Source: Parvularculaceae bacterium UBA4496
GTDB lineage: Bacteria; Pseudomonadota; Alphaproteobacteria; Caulobacterales; Parvularculaceae
Reading direction: 5' to 3'
Length of the DNA: 7,140 bases
NCBI GenBank assembly: GCA_002388885.1
Contig: DGNI01000090.1
Location: forward strand, 1 to 7,140
A program made the translations under genes and the position numbers. Within the stretch, counting starts at the first letter, position 1, and every line of letters begins with the position of its first letter. Of this stretch, positions 1 to 7,140 are shown in pieces. The notes beneath the pieces are model-generated. The model did no database searches. It worked only from the letters and a program-made list of their open reading frames with translations, and was not told the DNA's origin.

Positions 1-2583
1 TTCTATCGCATGGGCGATTTCTACGAGCTTTTCTTCGATGACGCCGTGATGGCTGCGGGCGTTCTCGATATCGCACTCACCAAACGCGGGCAGCATGACG
101 GCGAAGACATCCCAATGTGCGGCGTGCCGTTTCATGCTTATGAGTCCTATCTTGCAAAACTGATCAGGGCGGGGTTCAAGGTCGCCATCTGCGAACAGAT
201 GGAAAGCCCGGAGGAAGCGAAGAAACGCGGATCGAAATCGGTTGTCGCCCGCGAAATCATTCGCACCGTCACGCCGGGCACCATTGTTGAAGACGCCCTT
301 CTCGACGCGCGATCGAATAATCATCTGGCGGCGTTGGCGCTGCTGCGTGGCGGAGATGAAGCGGCGCTCGCATGGGTAGATGTTTCAACCGGCGAGTTGT
401 CGGTTCGCGAGACTAGTCTGGAGCGTATATCTGCGGACCTTGCGGCGGTCGCGCCAAAAGAGATGCTTATTCCTGAGCTGCCTGAAGATGATGCGTGGCG
501 GGAAAAACTCTACGCCAGCGCAGGCGATATTTCGATCACGCCGCAGGCGCCGCAATATTTTGATTCAACGTCGGGCCAACGCCGTGTCATGGAGGCGTTT
601 GCAGTCGCTTCTCTTGACGGGTTTGGCGATTTTTCCCGGGCCGAATGCGGCGCCCTCGGCGCGCTTTTGAATTATGTTTCTCTGACGCAGGCCGGTCGCG
701 CGCCGGCGTTGAATGCGCCGCGCCGTGCTGGTGTTTCGGATGTCATGGTGATTGATGCCGCTACGCGCGTGTCGCTGGAAATCCTGCAAACCCAGACCGG
801 CGCCAGAAAAGGGTCGCTGTTATGGGCCGTTGACCGCACCGTGTCGGGGCCCGGCGCGCGGCTTTTGGCGGCGCGGCTTTCGGCGCCGCTTACCGATTGC
901 GCCGCTATTCGGGCGCGTCACGATGGGATCGGTTTTTTCGGAGAGGCGCGCGATCTGTGCGATGACGTGCGTGGCGCCTTAAAGGTAACGCCGGATGCGG
1001 CGCGCGCGCTTTCGCGTCTCGGCATGGAACGCGGGGGGCCGCGCGATCTTGGGGCCATCCGCGACGCGCTCATCAAATCACGCGAGATCGCCAAACGGAT
1101 TGCGGGCGCCGACGGCAGGCCGTCTGAAAATATCCGGCTTGCCAGCGAGGCGCTTGAAGACAAAACCGGCGAAGGCTTTTCGGCGCTTATTCAGAAATTG
1201 CGCGAGGCGCTTTCCGACAGTTTGCCAATGCTTGCCCGCGACGGCGGGTTTATCGCCAGGGATTTTGACGTCGGCCTCGATTCGGTTCGCATGCTGCGCG
1301 ATGAATCAAAACGGGTGATAGCCGGTCTTGAAACGAAGTATCGTGAGCAAACCGGCGTCAAGGCGCTCAAAGTTCGCCACAACAATGTGCTTGGCTATTT
1401 TGTTGAAACGCCGCCGTCGCACGGCGACAAGCTGATGACTGGCCCGCTCAGTGAAACTTTCATTCATCGGCAAACATTGGCGAGCGCGGTGCGGTTCACT
1501 ACAGCTGAGCTTGCCGAGCTTGATGCGAAAATTTCCCGCGCGCGTGATGAGGCGTTGGGACGCGAACTGGAACTTTTTGAAGAGTTGCGCGCGGATGTAT
1601 TGGCCCGGCGCTCCGCGATTGCAGGCGCCGCGGCGGCGCTGGCCGAGATTGATCTTGCGACAAGCGGCGCGGTTTTGGCGCAGGAACAGGATTATGCGCG
1701 TCCCGTGATCGACGAAAGCCTGACATTCGATGTGAAGGCAGGCCGGCACCCGGTTGTGGAACGCGCCGGCGGGGAACAGTTTATCGCCAATGACTGCCTT
1801 CTCGGTGAGGAAAAAAGTTCGCAGCTCTGGCTCGTCACAGGCCCCAACATGGCCGGTAAATCTACCTTTCTACGTCAGAATGCGCTGATCGCCATTCTGG
1901 CTCAGGCGGGACTCTATGTTCCTGCTGGTTCGGCGCATCTCGGTATTATTGATCGTGTTTTTTCCCGCGTCGGCGCATCCGACGATCTCGCGGGCGGGCG
2001 CTCGACCTTCATGGTGGAGATGGTCGAAACAGCGGCGATCCTCAATCAGGCGACCGAGCGTTCGCTTGTGGTGCTCGACGAAATCGGCCGCGGCACCTCA
2101 ACATTCGACGGCATGTCCATCGCATGGGCGGCGGTCGAACATCTCCATGACGTCAATCGCTGCCGCGGGCTGTTCGCAACTCATTACCACGAGTTGACGG
2201 CGCTGGCGGAGAAGCTTCAGCGCCTTTCCAACGTGTCCATGAAGGTGCGTGAATGGAAGGGAGATGTGGTGTTCCTGCATGAGGTTGCCTCAGGACCAGC
2301 GGACCGGTCCTATGGCGTCGCCGTTGCGCGGCTTGCCGGACTGCCTGTCTCTGCGGTCAAACGCGCGGAAGCCGTTCTGGAAATGCTTGAAGAGCGGCGG
2401 AAAGAAACGGGCGGGCTTATAGATTTGCCGCTCTTTGCCGCAGCCGAACCCGCAAAAGAAAAGACTCCGTCCAAAGAGGAATCGCTTGTTGCCGCACTCA
2501 ATGCGCTTCAACCTGATTCGATGTCGCCCAAGGAAGCATTGGATGCGCTTTACCGGTTGAAATCCATTTTGGATCGGTTATGA
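1..2583 (+). CDS. mutS: DNA mismatch repair protein MutS (5' end outside window)
   Basis: MutS binds base mismatches and small loops and uses ATP to recruit MutL in post-replicative repair. The frame is open from base 1, and the reading Phe-Tyr-Arg-Met-Gly-Asp-Phe-Tyr-Glu matches E. coli MutS from about residue 30. About 29 residues are therefore missing, and the ATG at 10 is internal. The mismatch-reading Phe-X-Glu (E. coli F36, E38) is at codons 7-9. Connector, lever and clamp regions follow. The ATPase domain has Walker A GPNMAGKS at 1840-1863, Walker [12 protein letters not shown] with Asp and Glu codons at 2077 and 2080, and ATHYHEL with its first His codon at 2182. A C-terminal Pro-Lys-Glu-Ala-Leu-Asp...Tyr-Arg-Leu-Lys segment resembles the E. 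coli tetramerisation tail. DLPLF (2422-2436) resembles a beta-clamp binding motif, which is inference. No frameshift or missing catalytic residue was seen, so it should be functional. Confidence 0.98.
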   Translation, partial: FYRMGDFYELFFDDAVMAAGVLDIALTKRGQHDGEDIPMCGVPFHAYESYLAKLIRAGFKVAICEQMESPEEAKKRGSKSVVAREIIRTVTPGTIVEDALLDARSNNHLAALALLRGGDEAALAWVDVSTGELSVRETSLERISADLAAVAPKEMLIPELPEDDAWREKLYASAGDISITPQAPQYFDSTSGQRRVMEAFAVASLDGFGDFSRAECGALGALLNYVSLTQAGRAPALNAPRRAGVSDVMVIDAATRVSLEILQTQTGARKGSLLWAVDRTVSGPGARLLAARLSAPLTDCAAIRARHDGIGFFGEARDLCDDVRGALKVTPDAARALSRLGMERGGPRDLGAIRDALIKSREIAKRIAGADGRPSENIRLASEALEDKTGEGFSALIQKLREALSDSLPMLARDGGFIARDFDVGLDSVRMLRDESKRVIAGLETKYREQTGVKALKVRHNNVLGYFVETPPSHGDKLMTGPLSETFIHRQTLASAVRFTTAELAELDAKISRARDEALGRELELFEELRADVLARRSAIAGAAAALAEIDLATSGAVLAQEQDYARPVIDESLTFDVKAGRHPVVERAGGEQFIANDCLLGEEKSSQLWLVTGPNMAGKSTFLRQNALIAILAQAGLYVPAGSAHLGIIDRVFSRVGASDDLAGGRSTFMVEMVETAAILNQATERSLVVLDEIGRGTSTFDGMSIAWAAVEHLHDVNRCRGLFATHYHELTALAEKLQRLSNVSMKVREWKGDVVFLHEVASGPADRSYGVAVARLAGLPVSAVKRAEAVLEMLEERRKETGGLIDLPLFAAAEPAKEKTPSKEESLVAALNALQPDSMSPKEALDALYRLKSILDRL

Positions 2584-2611
2584 GGACGCGAAATACGCGC
2601 TAACCTCATAG
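2578..2611 (+). other. Imperfect hairpin containing the mutS stop codon
   Basis: The arms 2578-2585 (TTATGAGG) and 2604-2611 (CCTCATAG) pair over eight positions, seven Watson-Crick and one G-U. An inner CGCG/CGCG stem (2587-2590 with 2596-2599) closes an AAATA loop. A 1-by-4 internal bulge (A opposite CTAA) separates the two stems. The mutS TGA lies in the left arm, and the next gene starts 15 bases after the right arm. There is no T-run directly after the stem; TTTT appears only at 2623-2626, so it is not a textbook intrinsic terminator. It could weaken read-through, protect the mutS mRNA 3' end or affect initiation of the next gene. The pairing is seen; the role is inferred. Confidence 0.5.
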
Positions 2612-2626
2612 AAAAGCGACAGTTTT

Positions 2627-3307
2627 GTGACACTGCGGCGGTTCGTGAAAAGTCTAACAGCAATCGTCTGTGCAATGACGATCATCCAGTCAGCGTCGGC
2701 TCAAACAGTTAAGGCAAGTGCTGATCTTGCAGATGGCGTCAATGCTTTTCGCGCGGGCGACTACATTAACGCCTGGCGCGTGCTGCAGCCGATCGCCGCC
2801 TCTGGAGACGCCAAAGCGCAGCGTTATGCGGGAAAAATCCTGATTACGGCCGATCTGCCGGACCAGATAGCCGGGGACGAGCGCGCGGGTGTTGCGTATC
2901 TGACGCGCGCGGCGCTGGCGGGTGATTACGCTGCGCTTGTCGAACTCGAAAACTTGCGCCTCGCTGGTAAGGAATTCGCGCCGACGCTTGATGACATGAT
3001 TGCCCTTGAGACCGCGCGCGCCGAAGCAGGCGATCCCGTAACCGCCTGGCGGCTTTCCCGGCGTTTTGAGACGGGCGAGGGTGTTGAGCCTTCCGAAGCC
3101 GAGCGTTTGAAGTGGCTCGAAGTCGCCGCAATGGCTGGCGAGAAATGGTTCCCCAAGGCGAGCGAGGCCGCCTTTCTGCTCTGCGAGGCCCATGCATTGG
3201 GGGCGAACGACGCGCGCGCCGCTCAAAACTGGTGCGGCAAGGCGGCGGACAGCGGCCACGCAGGCGCTGCGATCCTTTTGCGCCGGTTAGCCAAGGCTCA
3301 AGGCTAA
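2627..3307 (+). CDS. Exported Sel1-like (TPR-related) repeat protein, function unknown
   Basis: The protein has 226 residues and a GTG start. The first 25 residues look like a Sec signal peptide: basic Arg4, Arg5 and Lys8, a hydrophobic run near 10-20, and Ala-Ser-Ala before a likely cleavage at 25/26. The rest is alpha-helical and Ala-rich, with about five degenerate Sel1-type units near 38-70, 82-115, 121-153, 156-192 and 193-226. Recurring pieces are Ala-x-x-Gly-Asp, Gly-Glu-Gly-Val and Trp-x-x-x-Ala-Ala. Such repeats usually form protein-binding superhelices; no catalytic motif is visible. The mature part has two cysteines (Cys186, Cys203) in the last units that could form a disulfide in the periplasm. 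No clear Shine-Dalgarno precedes GTG 2627; a second in-frame GTG at 2645 would shorten the basic region of the signal peptide, so 2627 is preferred. The partner and role are not recognised. Confidence 0.85.
   Translation: MTLRRFVKSLTAIVCAMTIIQSASAQTVKASADLADGVNAFRAGDYINAWRVLQPIAASGDAKAQRYAGKILITADLPDQIAGDERAGVAYLTRAALAGDYAALVELENLRLAGKEFAPTLDDMIALETARAEAGDPVTAWRLSRRFETGEGVEPSEAERLKWLEVAAMAGEKWFPKASEAAFLLCEAHALGANDARAAQNWCGKAADSGHAGAAILLRRLAKAQG
3287..3307 (+). other. Short inverted repeat at the stop of the Sel1-like gene
   Basis: TTAGCC (3287-3292) and GGCTAA (3302-3307) are perfect inverted copies around a nine-base loop, and the right arm ends with the TAA stop codon. The stem is only six base pairs and is followed by a pyrimidine-rich stretch (CCCTCTTCTT, 3309-3318), not a true T-run. 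It may be a weak transcript-end signal or chance; the pairing is seen, the function is not. Confidence 0.3.
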
Positions 3308-3337
3308 GCCCTCTTCTTGCGGCCGCCGCCGTTGAAT

Positions 3338-3366
3338 TTGACCGCAGCACAAGCGACAATGAAAAT
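3338..3366 (+). promoter_or_regulatory. Candidate sigma70-type promoter for glnD
   Basis: TTGACC (3338-3343) matches five of six bases of the -35 consensus TTGACA. After exactly 17 bases comes GAAAAT (3361-3366), matching four of six bases of TATAAT. A transcript would begin near 3373, giving a leader of about 34 bases before the GTG start of glnD. It lies in the 99-base gap after the Sel1-like gene, the longest non-coding gap in the window. Together these suggest that glnD, and perhaps murJ after it, can be transcribed separately from mutS. Alphaproteobacterial promoters often differ from the E. coli consensus, so this is a motif match only. No NtrC or sigma54 (GG-N10-GC type) site was recognised here. 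Confidence 0.4.
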
Positions 3367-3406
3367 TCGTTGTTCGCCGCCAGACATCAAAGTCTGAAAT
3401 TCCAAT

Positions 3407-6136
3407 GTGTCCCGTGTGACAAACCTGACCGCGCCTGCGGGCGATAAATCTTATCTTGGAAGCGCTACGCTGGAAGAAGCGCTGAGCGCCGCTATCGCCG
3501 CCGAGCAGGCGGGCCAGGAGCACGGCGCCGCAGGCAAGGTTCTGAAGAACGCTATCGTCCATCTTCGCCGGCAAACCATGCGGGATGTCATTCGCGGAGA
3601 CCGGATTGCTGCGCGCCTGTCAAAAGGCGTCGATGAAATGGTTATGGCTTTGTTCAGGCATTCGCGTGAAAGCATTGGTGCTGACATCGCTATCTGCGCG
3701 GCGGGAGGCTTCGGGCGGTCAGAGCTTGCGCCTTACTCTGACGTCGATCTTCTGTTTCTACATCGCCCCAAGGTAGAAGGACAATTGCGAGATGCGCTGA
3801 ACGGCATTCTCTACCCGCTTTGGGACTCCGGTATGAAGATCGGTTATGCGGTCCATACGCCGGACAGCGCGGTCAAGTTCGCTAAAAGCGATATCATCGC
3901 GCGTACGGCCTATCTCGATACTCGATTTATTAGCGGCGAGAAGAAAATCTTTGAAGACTTTGCTGCCGGTTTTGACAAGCTGCGAAAGAAGACCATACCG
4001 GAGTTCGTCGCGGCGAAGTTGAAAGAGCAGGATGAGCGTCAGTCCGCGCTTTTTGAAACGCGCTTTCTTGTGGAGCCGGACGTCAAGGAGGCGAAAGGGG
4101 GCTTGCGCGATTTGCAAACCCTGCGCTGGCTGTACAAGTATGCTTATGGCGATGACATCGGGAAAAGTAAGGCGATCAACCGCGTTCTTGACGCCACCGA
4201 ACGCCAAGCGCTCGCGAAGTGCGAGCGGTTTTTATGGTCGGTACGTTCGCATCTTCATGATTATCGCGGACGAGCTGACGAAAAGCTGACCTTTGATGTT
4301 CAGCCGGAAATCGCCAGGCGGCTTGGTTACGCCGACCGCAAGAACATGACTGCCGCAGAGCGGCTCATGAAACATTATTTTGTCAACGCGGTCGAAGTCG
4401 GCCGGCTGACGCGGATCATGTGTGCAAGGCTTGAAGAGGAGCGCTCAAAACGAATGCCGCGGCTGCCTAAACTCCTGCCGCGCGAGTTACAGAATGATGA
4501 AGCGCCGGGAAAGCCGAACCTACGCCTCCGCAATGGACGTCTCGATTTTGAAAGCGCGGCGAAAGCGCGCCGTCAGCCGCGGGATTTGTTCCGCTTGTTT
4601 CGCGCGTTCGGAAAGCAGCCGAAATTCGACTTCCATCCCGATGCGTTGGCGATTGTGGCGGAGCAGGTCCCGAATGTTACGCTAGAGGTACGCAAAGATC
4701 CGGTTATTGCATCGCTTTTTGCGGGCATGCTCTGCGACTCAGGAGACCCGGTTCGTGTTCTGCGCATCATGGAAGAGACGGGTCTTCTTGGAAAATACAT
4801 TCCGTCATTCGGATCGATTGTGGGGCGCATTGATTATGGTCTCTATCGCCGGTTCACGCTTGACGAGCATGTGTTGCGTTGCGTCGGTTTGTTGCATGAA
4901 ATTCGGCGCGGCGAGTTAAAAGATGAGCACCCTATCGCCACCCGCATTGTCCAATATACAAGCAATCCGATGTTGTTCTATTTGGGGGTCTTGCTGCATG
5001 AAGCGGCATGGTCGCTGAAGGAAAAAACATCGGTTGGCGCCGAAAAACTCGTCACGCGGGTGTCGAAGCGGTTAGGCCTCGATGCCGATGCGGCTGCGCT
5101 TACGGGCTGGGCGGCGTCGCGTCACTTGATGCTGGTGCGCACCGCAGAGCGGCGTAATCTGACGGAGGCCCATGCGATTTCTGCCTTCGCTGAATCCGTC
5201 GGTACTCGTGACCGCCTCGACATGATGCTTGTCCTGTCGGTGTGCCATCTTAAAGTTGTCGGGCTTCAGTCGTGGGATGAGATAACGCGGCGCAGATTGT
5301 CGGAACTCTATGATGCAGCAGCGTTGTGGTTTGAACATGGGGCGGGCGCCCTTGAAAAGATGCTCGACACCCGTGCGAAAGAAATCCGGGAGGAAGCAAG
5401 GAAGCGCCTCACAGGTTGGAGCGAAAAGGAGAAATCGGCATTTCTCAATCGCCTCGACGACGCCATGCTGCGTTCGCTTGACGCAGATATTATCGCAAGG
5501 TTTGCAAAGCTTGCGCGCGCCGCAGAAAATGATGCTGCGAACTCTGCGGTCGTTGCGACGCCTCGCGACGGCGATGTCGAGGCCATCGTCTATGCCGACG
5601 ACCGTTCCGGTCTTCTCGCCGATCTTGCCGGCGCGATTGCATCGACAGGCATGAGCGTCAGAACCGTGCAGGCGCTGACGACTGAAGACGGCAAGGCTAT
5701 CGATATATTCATCGTACAGTCGCCAGACGGCGTCCCGGTGGACGACCCTGACCAGTCAAGGCGGTTGCATCAGGCGCTGTTAGCCGCGGCTTCGGCGCCG
5801 CCGGAAAAAGCGCCAAAGCTTCGTCGGCGTCTAGGCGACCGGCGCGAAATATTCAGCGTGACGCCGAATGTTCGTATTGAAGTTGACGCGTCAAAAGAGT
5901 CAATGGTTGTCGAAGCCGAAGGACTTGATCGGCCTGGGCTACTTTATGAGTTAACGACGGCGCTGGCGCGCGAAGGCGCAACCATCGCCTCTGCGCATGT
6001 CGCGACATATGGCGAGCGCGCGGTTGACGCGTTTTACCTGCAGGACGCATCAGGCGGCAAGTTGGCCGATGGATCGATGCTCAAGCGCATTGAAAAGTCG
6101 CTTATGGAAGTGCTTTCGGCTGGTTCAGGGGCGTGA
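3407..6136 (+). CDS. glnD: PII uridylyltransferase / uridylyl-removing enzyme GlnD, with degenerate HD domain
   Basis: GlnD senses glutamine and sets nitrogen status by adding UMP to PII proteins (GlnB/GlnK) or removing it. At 909 residues the length is normal for the family. The nucleotidyltransferase motif is intact: GGFGRSELAPYSDVDLLF at about 100-117, with metal ligands Asp112 and Asp114. The conserved EPDVKEAKGGLRDLQTL (223-239) and LTFDVQPEIARRLGY (294-308) blocks follow. The HD domain spans about 480-620. It keeps His488 (of DEH), His531 and His573, but the HD doublet is His531-Glu532, the downstream Asp-His pair is absent (Glu-Lys-Thr-Ser at 539-542), and the last Asp is His614. Two ACT domains (about 725-792 and 832-900, with DRSGLL and DRPGLL) should bind glutamine. 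A stop at 3395 limits the start to GTG 3407 or GTG 3416; the first in-frame ATG is residue 58, too far into the protein. No Shine-Dalgarno is evident. Uridylylation is expected; deuridylylation is doubtful (inference). Confidence 0.95.
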   Translation: MSRVTNLTAPAGDKSYLGSATLEEALSAAIAAEQAGQEHGAAGKVLKNAIVHLRRQTMRDVIRGDRIAARLSKGVDEMVMALFRHSRESIGADIAICAAGGFGRSELAPYSDVDLLFLHRPKVEGQLRDALNGILYPLWDSGMKIGYAVHTPDSAVKFAKSDIIARTAYLDTRFISGEKKIFEDFAAGFDKLRKKTIPEFVAAKLKEQDERQSALFETRFLVEPDVKEAKGGLRDLQTLRWLYKYAYGDDIGKSKAINRVLDATERQALAKCERFLWSVRSHLHDYRGRADEKLTFDVQPEIARRLGYADRKNMTAAERLMKHYFVNAVEVGRLTRIMCARLEEERSKRMPRLPKLLPRELQNDEAPGKPNLRLRNGRLDFESAAKARRQPRDLFRLFRAFGKQPKFDFHPDALAIVAEQVPNVTLEVRKDPVIASLFAGMLCDSGDPVRVLRIMEETGLLGKYIPSFGSIVGRIDYGLYRRFTLDEHVLRCVGLLHEIRRGELKDEHPIATRIVQYTSNPMLFYLGVLLHEAAWSLKEKTSVGAEKLVTRVSKRLGLDADAAALTGWAASRHLMLVRTAERRNLTEAHAISAFAESVGTRDRLDMMLVLSVCHLKVVGLQSWDEITRRRLSELYDAAALWFEHGAGALEKMLDTRAKEIREEARKRLTGWSEKEKSAFLNRLDDAMLRSLDADIIARFAKLARAAENDAANSAVVATPRDGDVEAIVYADDRSGLLADLAGAIASTGMSVRTVQALTTEDGKAIDIFIVQSPDGVPVDDPDQSRRLHQALLAAASAPPEKAPKLRRRLGDRREIFSVTPNVRIEVDASKESMVVEAEGLDRPGLLYELTTALAREGATIASAHVATYGERAVDAFYLQDASGGKLADGSMLKRIEKSLMEVLSAGSGA

Positions 6137-6141
6137 ACGCC
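6123..6141 (+). other. Small overlapping inverted repeats at the glnD stop
   Basis: Two mutually exclusive small stems cover the glnD TGA (6134-6136): GTTCA (6123-6127) with TGAAC (6134-6138), and GGCG (6130-6133) with CGCC (6138-6141) around a TGAA loop. No T-run follows. The stems are short enough to arise by chance in this base composition; noted because the other two stop codons in the window also sit in inverted repeats. Confidence 0.2.
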
Positions 6142-6188
6142 GTTAAGCCGTCATCCTAACACAATTCGGGAATACTATCAGGCGCGAC

Positions 6189-7140
6189 ATGAGCGGCAAT
6201 CTGTTCAAATCTCTGGCGACGGTCAGCGGCATGACAATGTTGAGCCGCGTTCTCGGTTTTGTGCGGCAGATATTCATGGCGGGCGTCATCGGCGCCGGTG
6301 GTAACCCGGTAGCGGATGCGTTCTGGGCGGCGTTCCGCATGCCGAACATGTTCCGGCGGCTATTTGCCGAAGGCGCCTTTCATGCGGCGTTCATCCCGAT
6401 GTTTCAGGGGCGGAAAGTCGATGAAGGCAATGAAGCCGCGAAAGCCTTTGCCGAGGAAGTGCTTGCAGGGCTCGTTTTCATACTAACGCTTTTGACGGCG
6501 CTGGTGGAGCTTGCCGCCCCGCTTTTTGTTTACTTGATCGCAGCAGGCTTCGAGCAAGAGCCGGAAAAGTTCGCACTGACGACGCTCTACACGCGCATCA
6601 TGTTTCCATATCTGATGATGATGTCGCTGGTCGGTCTTCTTAGCGGCGTGCTGAATTCGCTTGGGCGGTTTGCGGCGTCGGCAGGCGCGCCGCTCGCGCT
6701 TAATGTCTGCCTCATCGTTGCAATCTTGATGTATGCGAATGCCGATATTGAAATCACCGGACAGGCGGCGTCCTGGGGCGTATTCGCAGGCGGCCTCGTA
6801 CAGCTCGGCATTCTCATGTGGGGTGCATGGCGGCAAGGGTTTTTATTGAAACTCAGACTGCCGCGCCTTACGCCGTCAATGAAGCGGCTGTTTCTGCTGG
6901 GGGCGCCAGGGTTCATCAGCGCCGGCGCGGTTCAGATCAATCTGATCATAGGCACCAATATCGCGAGCCGTGAGCCGGGCGCTGTTTCATGGCTGATGAA
7001 CGCTGACCAGCTTTACCAGCTTCCTCTTGCAGTGGTTGGCATTGCGCTTGCCGTGGTGCTGCTGCCGCTTTTATCGGAGCGCGTCAAAGCGGGCGATGAA
7101 AAAGGCGCCGCGCGTGCGCTCAACCGCTCGCTTGAGCTTT
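6189..7140 (+). CDS. murJ: Lipid II flippase MurJ (3' end outside window)
   Basis: MurJ (older name MviN) is the inner-membrane MOP-superfamily transporter that moves lipid II to the periplasmic face for peptidoglycan synthesis. The frame stays open from ATG 6189 to the right edge, giving 317 codons of an expected 510-530. The N-terminus aligns well with E. coli MurJ: LFKSLATVSGMTMLSRVLGF, then VADAFWAAF and PNMFRRLFAEGAF. Arg20, Arg26, Asp43 and Arg56 match E. coli R18, R24, D39 and R52 in the cation-lined cavity. Hydrophobic membrane segments recur, for example near 91-118, 137-157, 166-183, 196-214 and 278-296. Two substitutions stand out: Gln27 where E. coli has Asp25, and Gln274 in WLMNADQLYQLP where E. 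coli has Arg270 (WMYYADRLMEFP). A weak AGG (6180-6182) lies six bases before the ATG. The gene starts 52 bases after glnD, so co-transcription is likely. Confidence 0.95.
   Translation, partial: MSGNLFKSLATVSGMTMLSRVLGFVRQIFMAGVIGAGGNPVADAFWAAFRMPNMFRRLFAEGAFHAAFIPMFQGRKVDEGNEAAKAFAEEVLAGLVFILTLLTALVELAAPLFVYLIAAGFEQEPEKFALTTLYTRIMFPYLMMMSLVGLLSGVLNSLGRFAASAGAPLALNVCLIVAILMYANADIEITGQAASWGVFAGGLVQLGILMWGAWRQGFLLKLRLPRLTPSMKRLFLLGAPGFISAGAVQINLIIGTNIASREPGAVSWLMNADQLYQLPLAVVGIALAVVLLPLLSERVKAGDEKGAARALNRSLEL

Noticed and set aside
1306..1749. Antisense open frame of 147 codons inside mutS
   Set aside because: It lies wholly opposite the conserved MutS lever/clamp region and its translation resembles no family; treated as a shadow.
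2690..3259. Antisense open frame of 189 codons (and another at 2844-3359) opposite the Sel1-like gene
   Set aside because: The + strand frame has a convincing signal peptide and repeat pattern. The antisense products are Arg/Pro-rich with no recognisable domain, as expected for a shadow of GC-biased coding DNA.
3308..3406. Search for an intrinsic terminator, small RNA or sigma54/NtrC site in the gap before glnD
   Set aside because: No stem followed by a T-run and no GG-N10-GC element was found; the GCGGCCGC palindrome here is a simple GC-rich word.
3405..3419. Four-codon ATG reading frame overlapping the glnD start
   Set aside because: Too short to annotate as a gene and without a ribosome binding site; mentioned only as context for the glnD start choice.
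3758..4207. Antisense open frame of 149 codons inside glnD
   Set aside because: It lies opposite the conserved nucleotidyltransferase region of GlnD and has no recognisable domain or start signals.
6150..6178. Possible murJ promoter with TACTAT (6173-6178) as -10
   Set aside because: The -10 is only a partial match, the hexamer 17 bases upstream (GTCATC) does not resemble a -35, and transcription would start almost at the ATG.
1..7140. Mobile elements, CRISPR arrays, tRNA or rRNA genes, phage or defence genes
   Set aside because: No repeat arrays, terminal inverted repeats, transposase motifs or RNA gene signatures were seen; the window is almost entirely housekeeping coding sequence.

Overview
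The window looks like a piece of an alphaproteobacterial chromosome with moderately high G+C. This rests on the gene order mutS, glnD, murJ on one strand, which is familiar from Rhizobiales and relatives (there usually followed by trpS), and on protein details such as the MutS P-loop GPNMAGKST. Genus cannot be assigned from the sequence alone. There are no rRNA or tRNA genes, insertion sequences, CRISPR arrays or phage genes. Every gene is on the + strand, coding density is high, and no gene-free stretch exceeds about 100 bases.

Layout. Positions 1-2583 hold mutS, missing about 29 N-terminal residues beyond the left edge. An imperfect hairpin (2578-2611) contains the mutS stop codon. Positions 2627-3307 encode a 226-residue secreted or periplasmic Sel1-like repeat protein with a GTG start, sitting between mutS and glnD, which are often direct neighbours in related genomes. 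A 99-base spacer (3308-3406) carries a plausible sigma70-type promoter. Positions 3407-6136 are glnD, the PII uridylyltransferase, also with a GTG start. After 52 bases, murJ (lipid II flippase) starts at 6189 and runs off the right edge, with 317 codons visible.

The genes belong to separate housekeeping processes: mismatch repair, an envelope repeat protein of unknown role, nitrogen-status signalling and peptidoglycan precursor export. They are probably partly co-transcribed rather than forming one pathway.

No new multi-gene system is visible. The most interesting signals are inside otherwise ordinary genes. GlnD has an intact nucleotidyltransferase motif and two ACT domains, but its HD (uridylyl-removing) domain has lost several metal-ligand residues, which suggests PII deuridylylation is absent or altered. 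MurJ has Gln at the position aligned with E. coli Arg270, one of the cavity arginines needed in E. coli, and Gln where E. coli has Asp25. Both readings come from alignment by eye to remembered family sequences and need a proper alignment.
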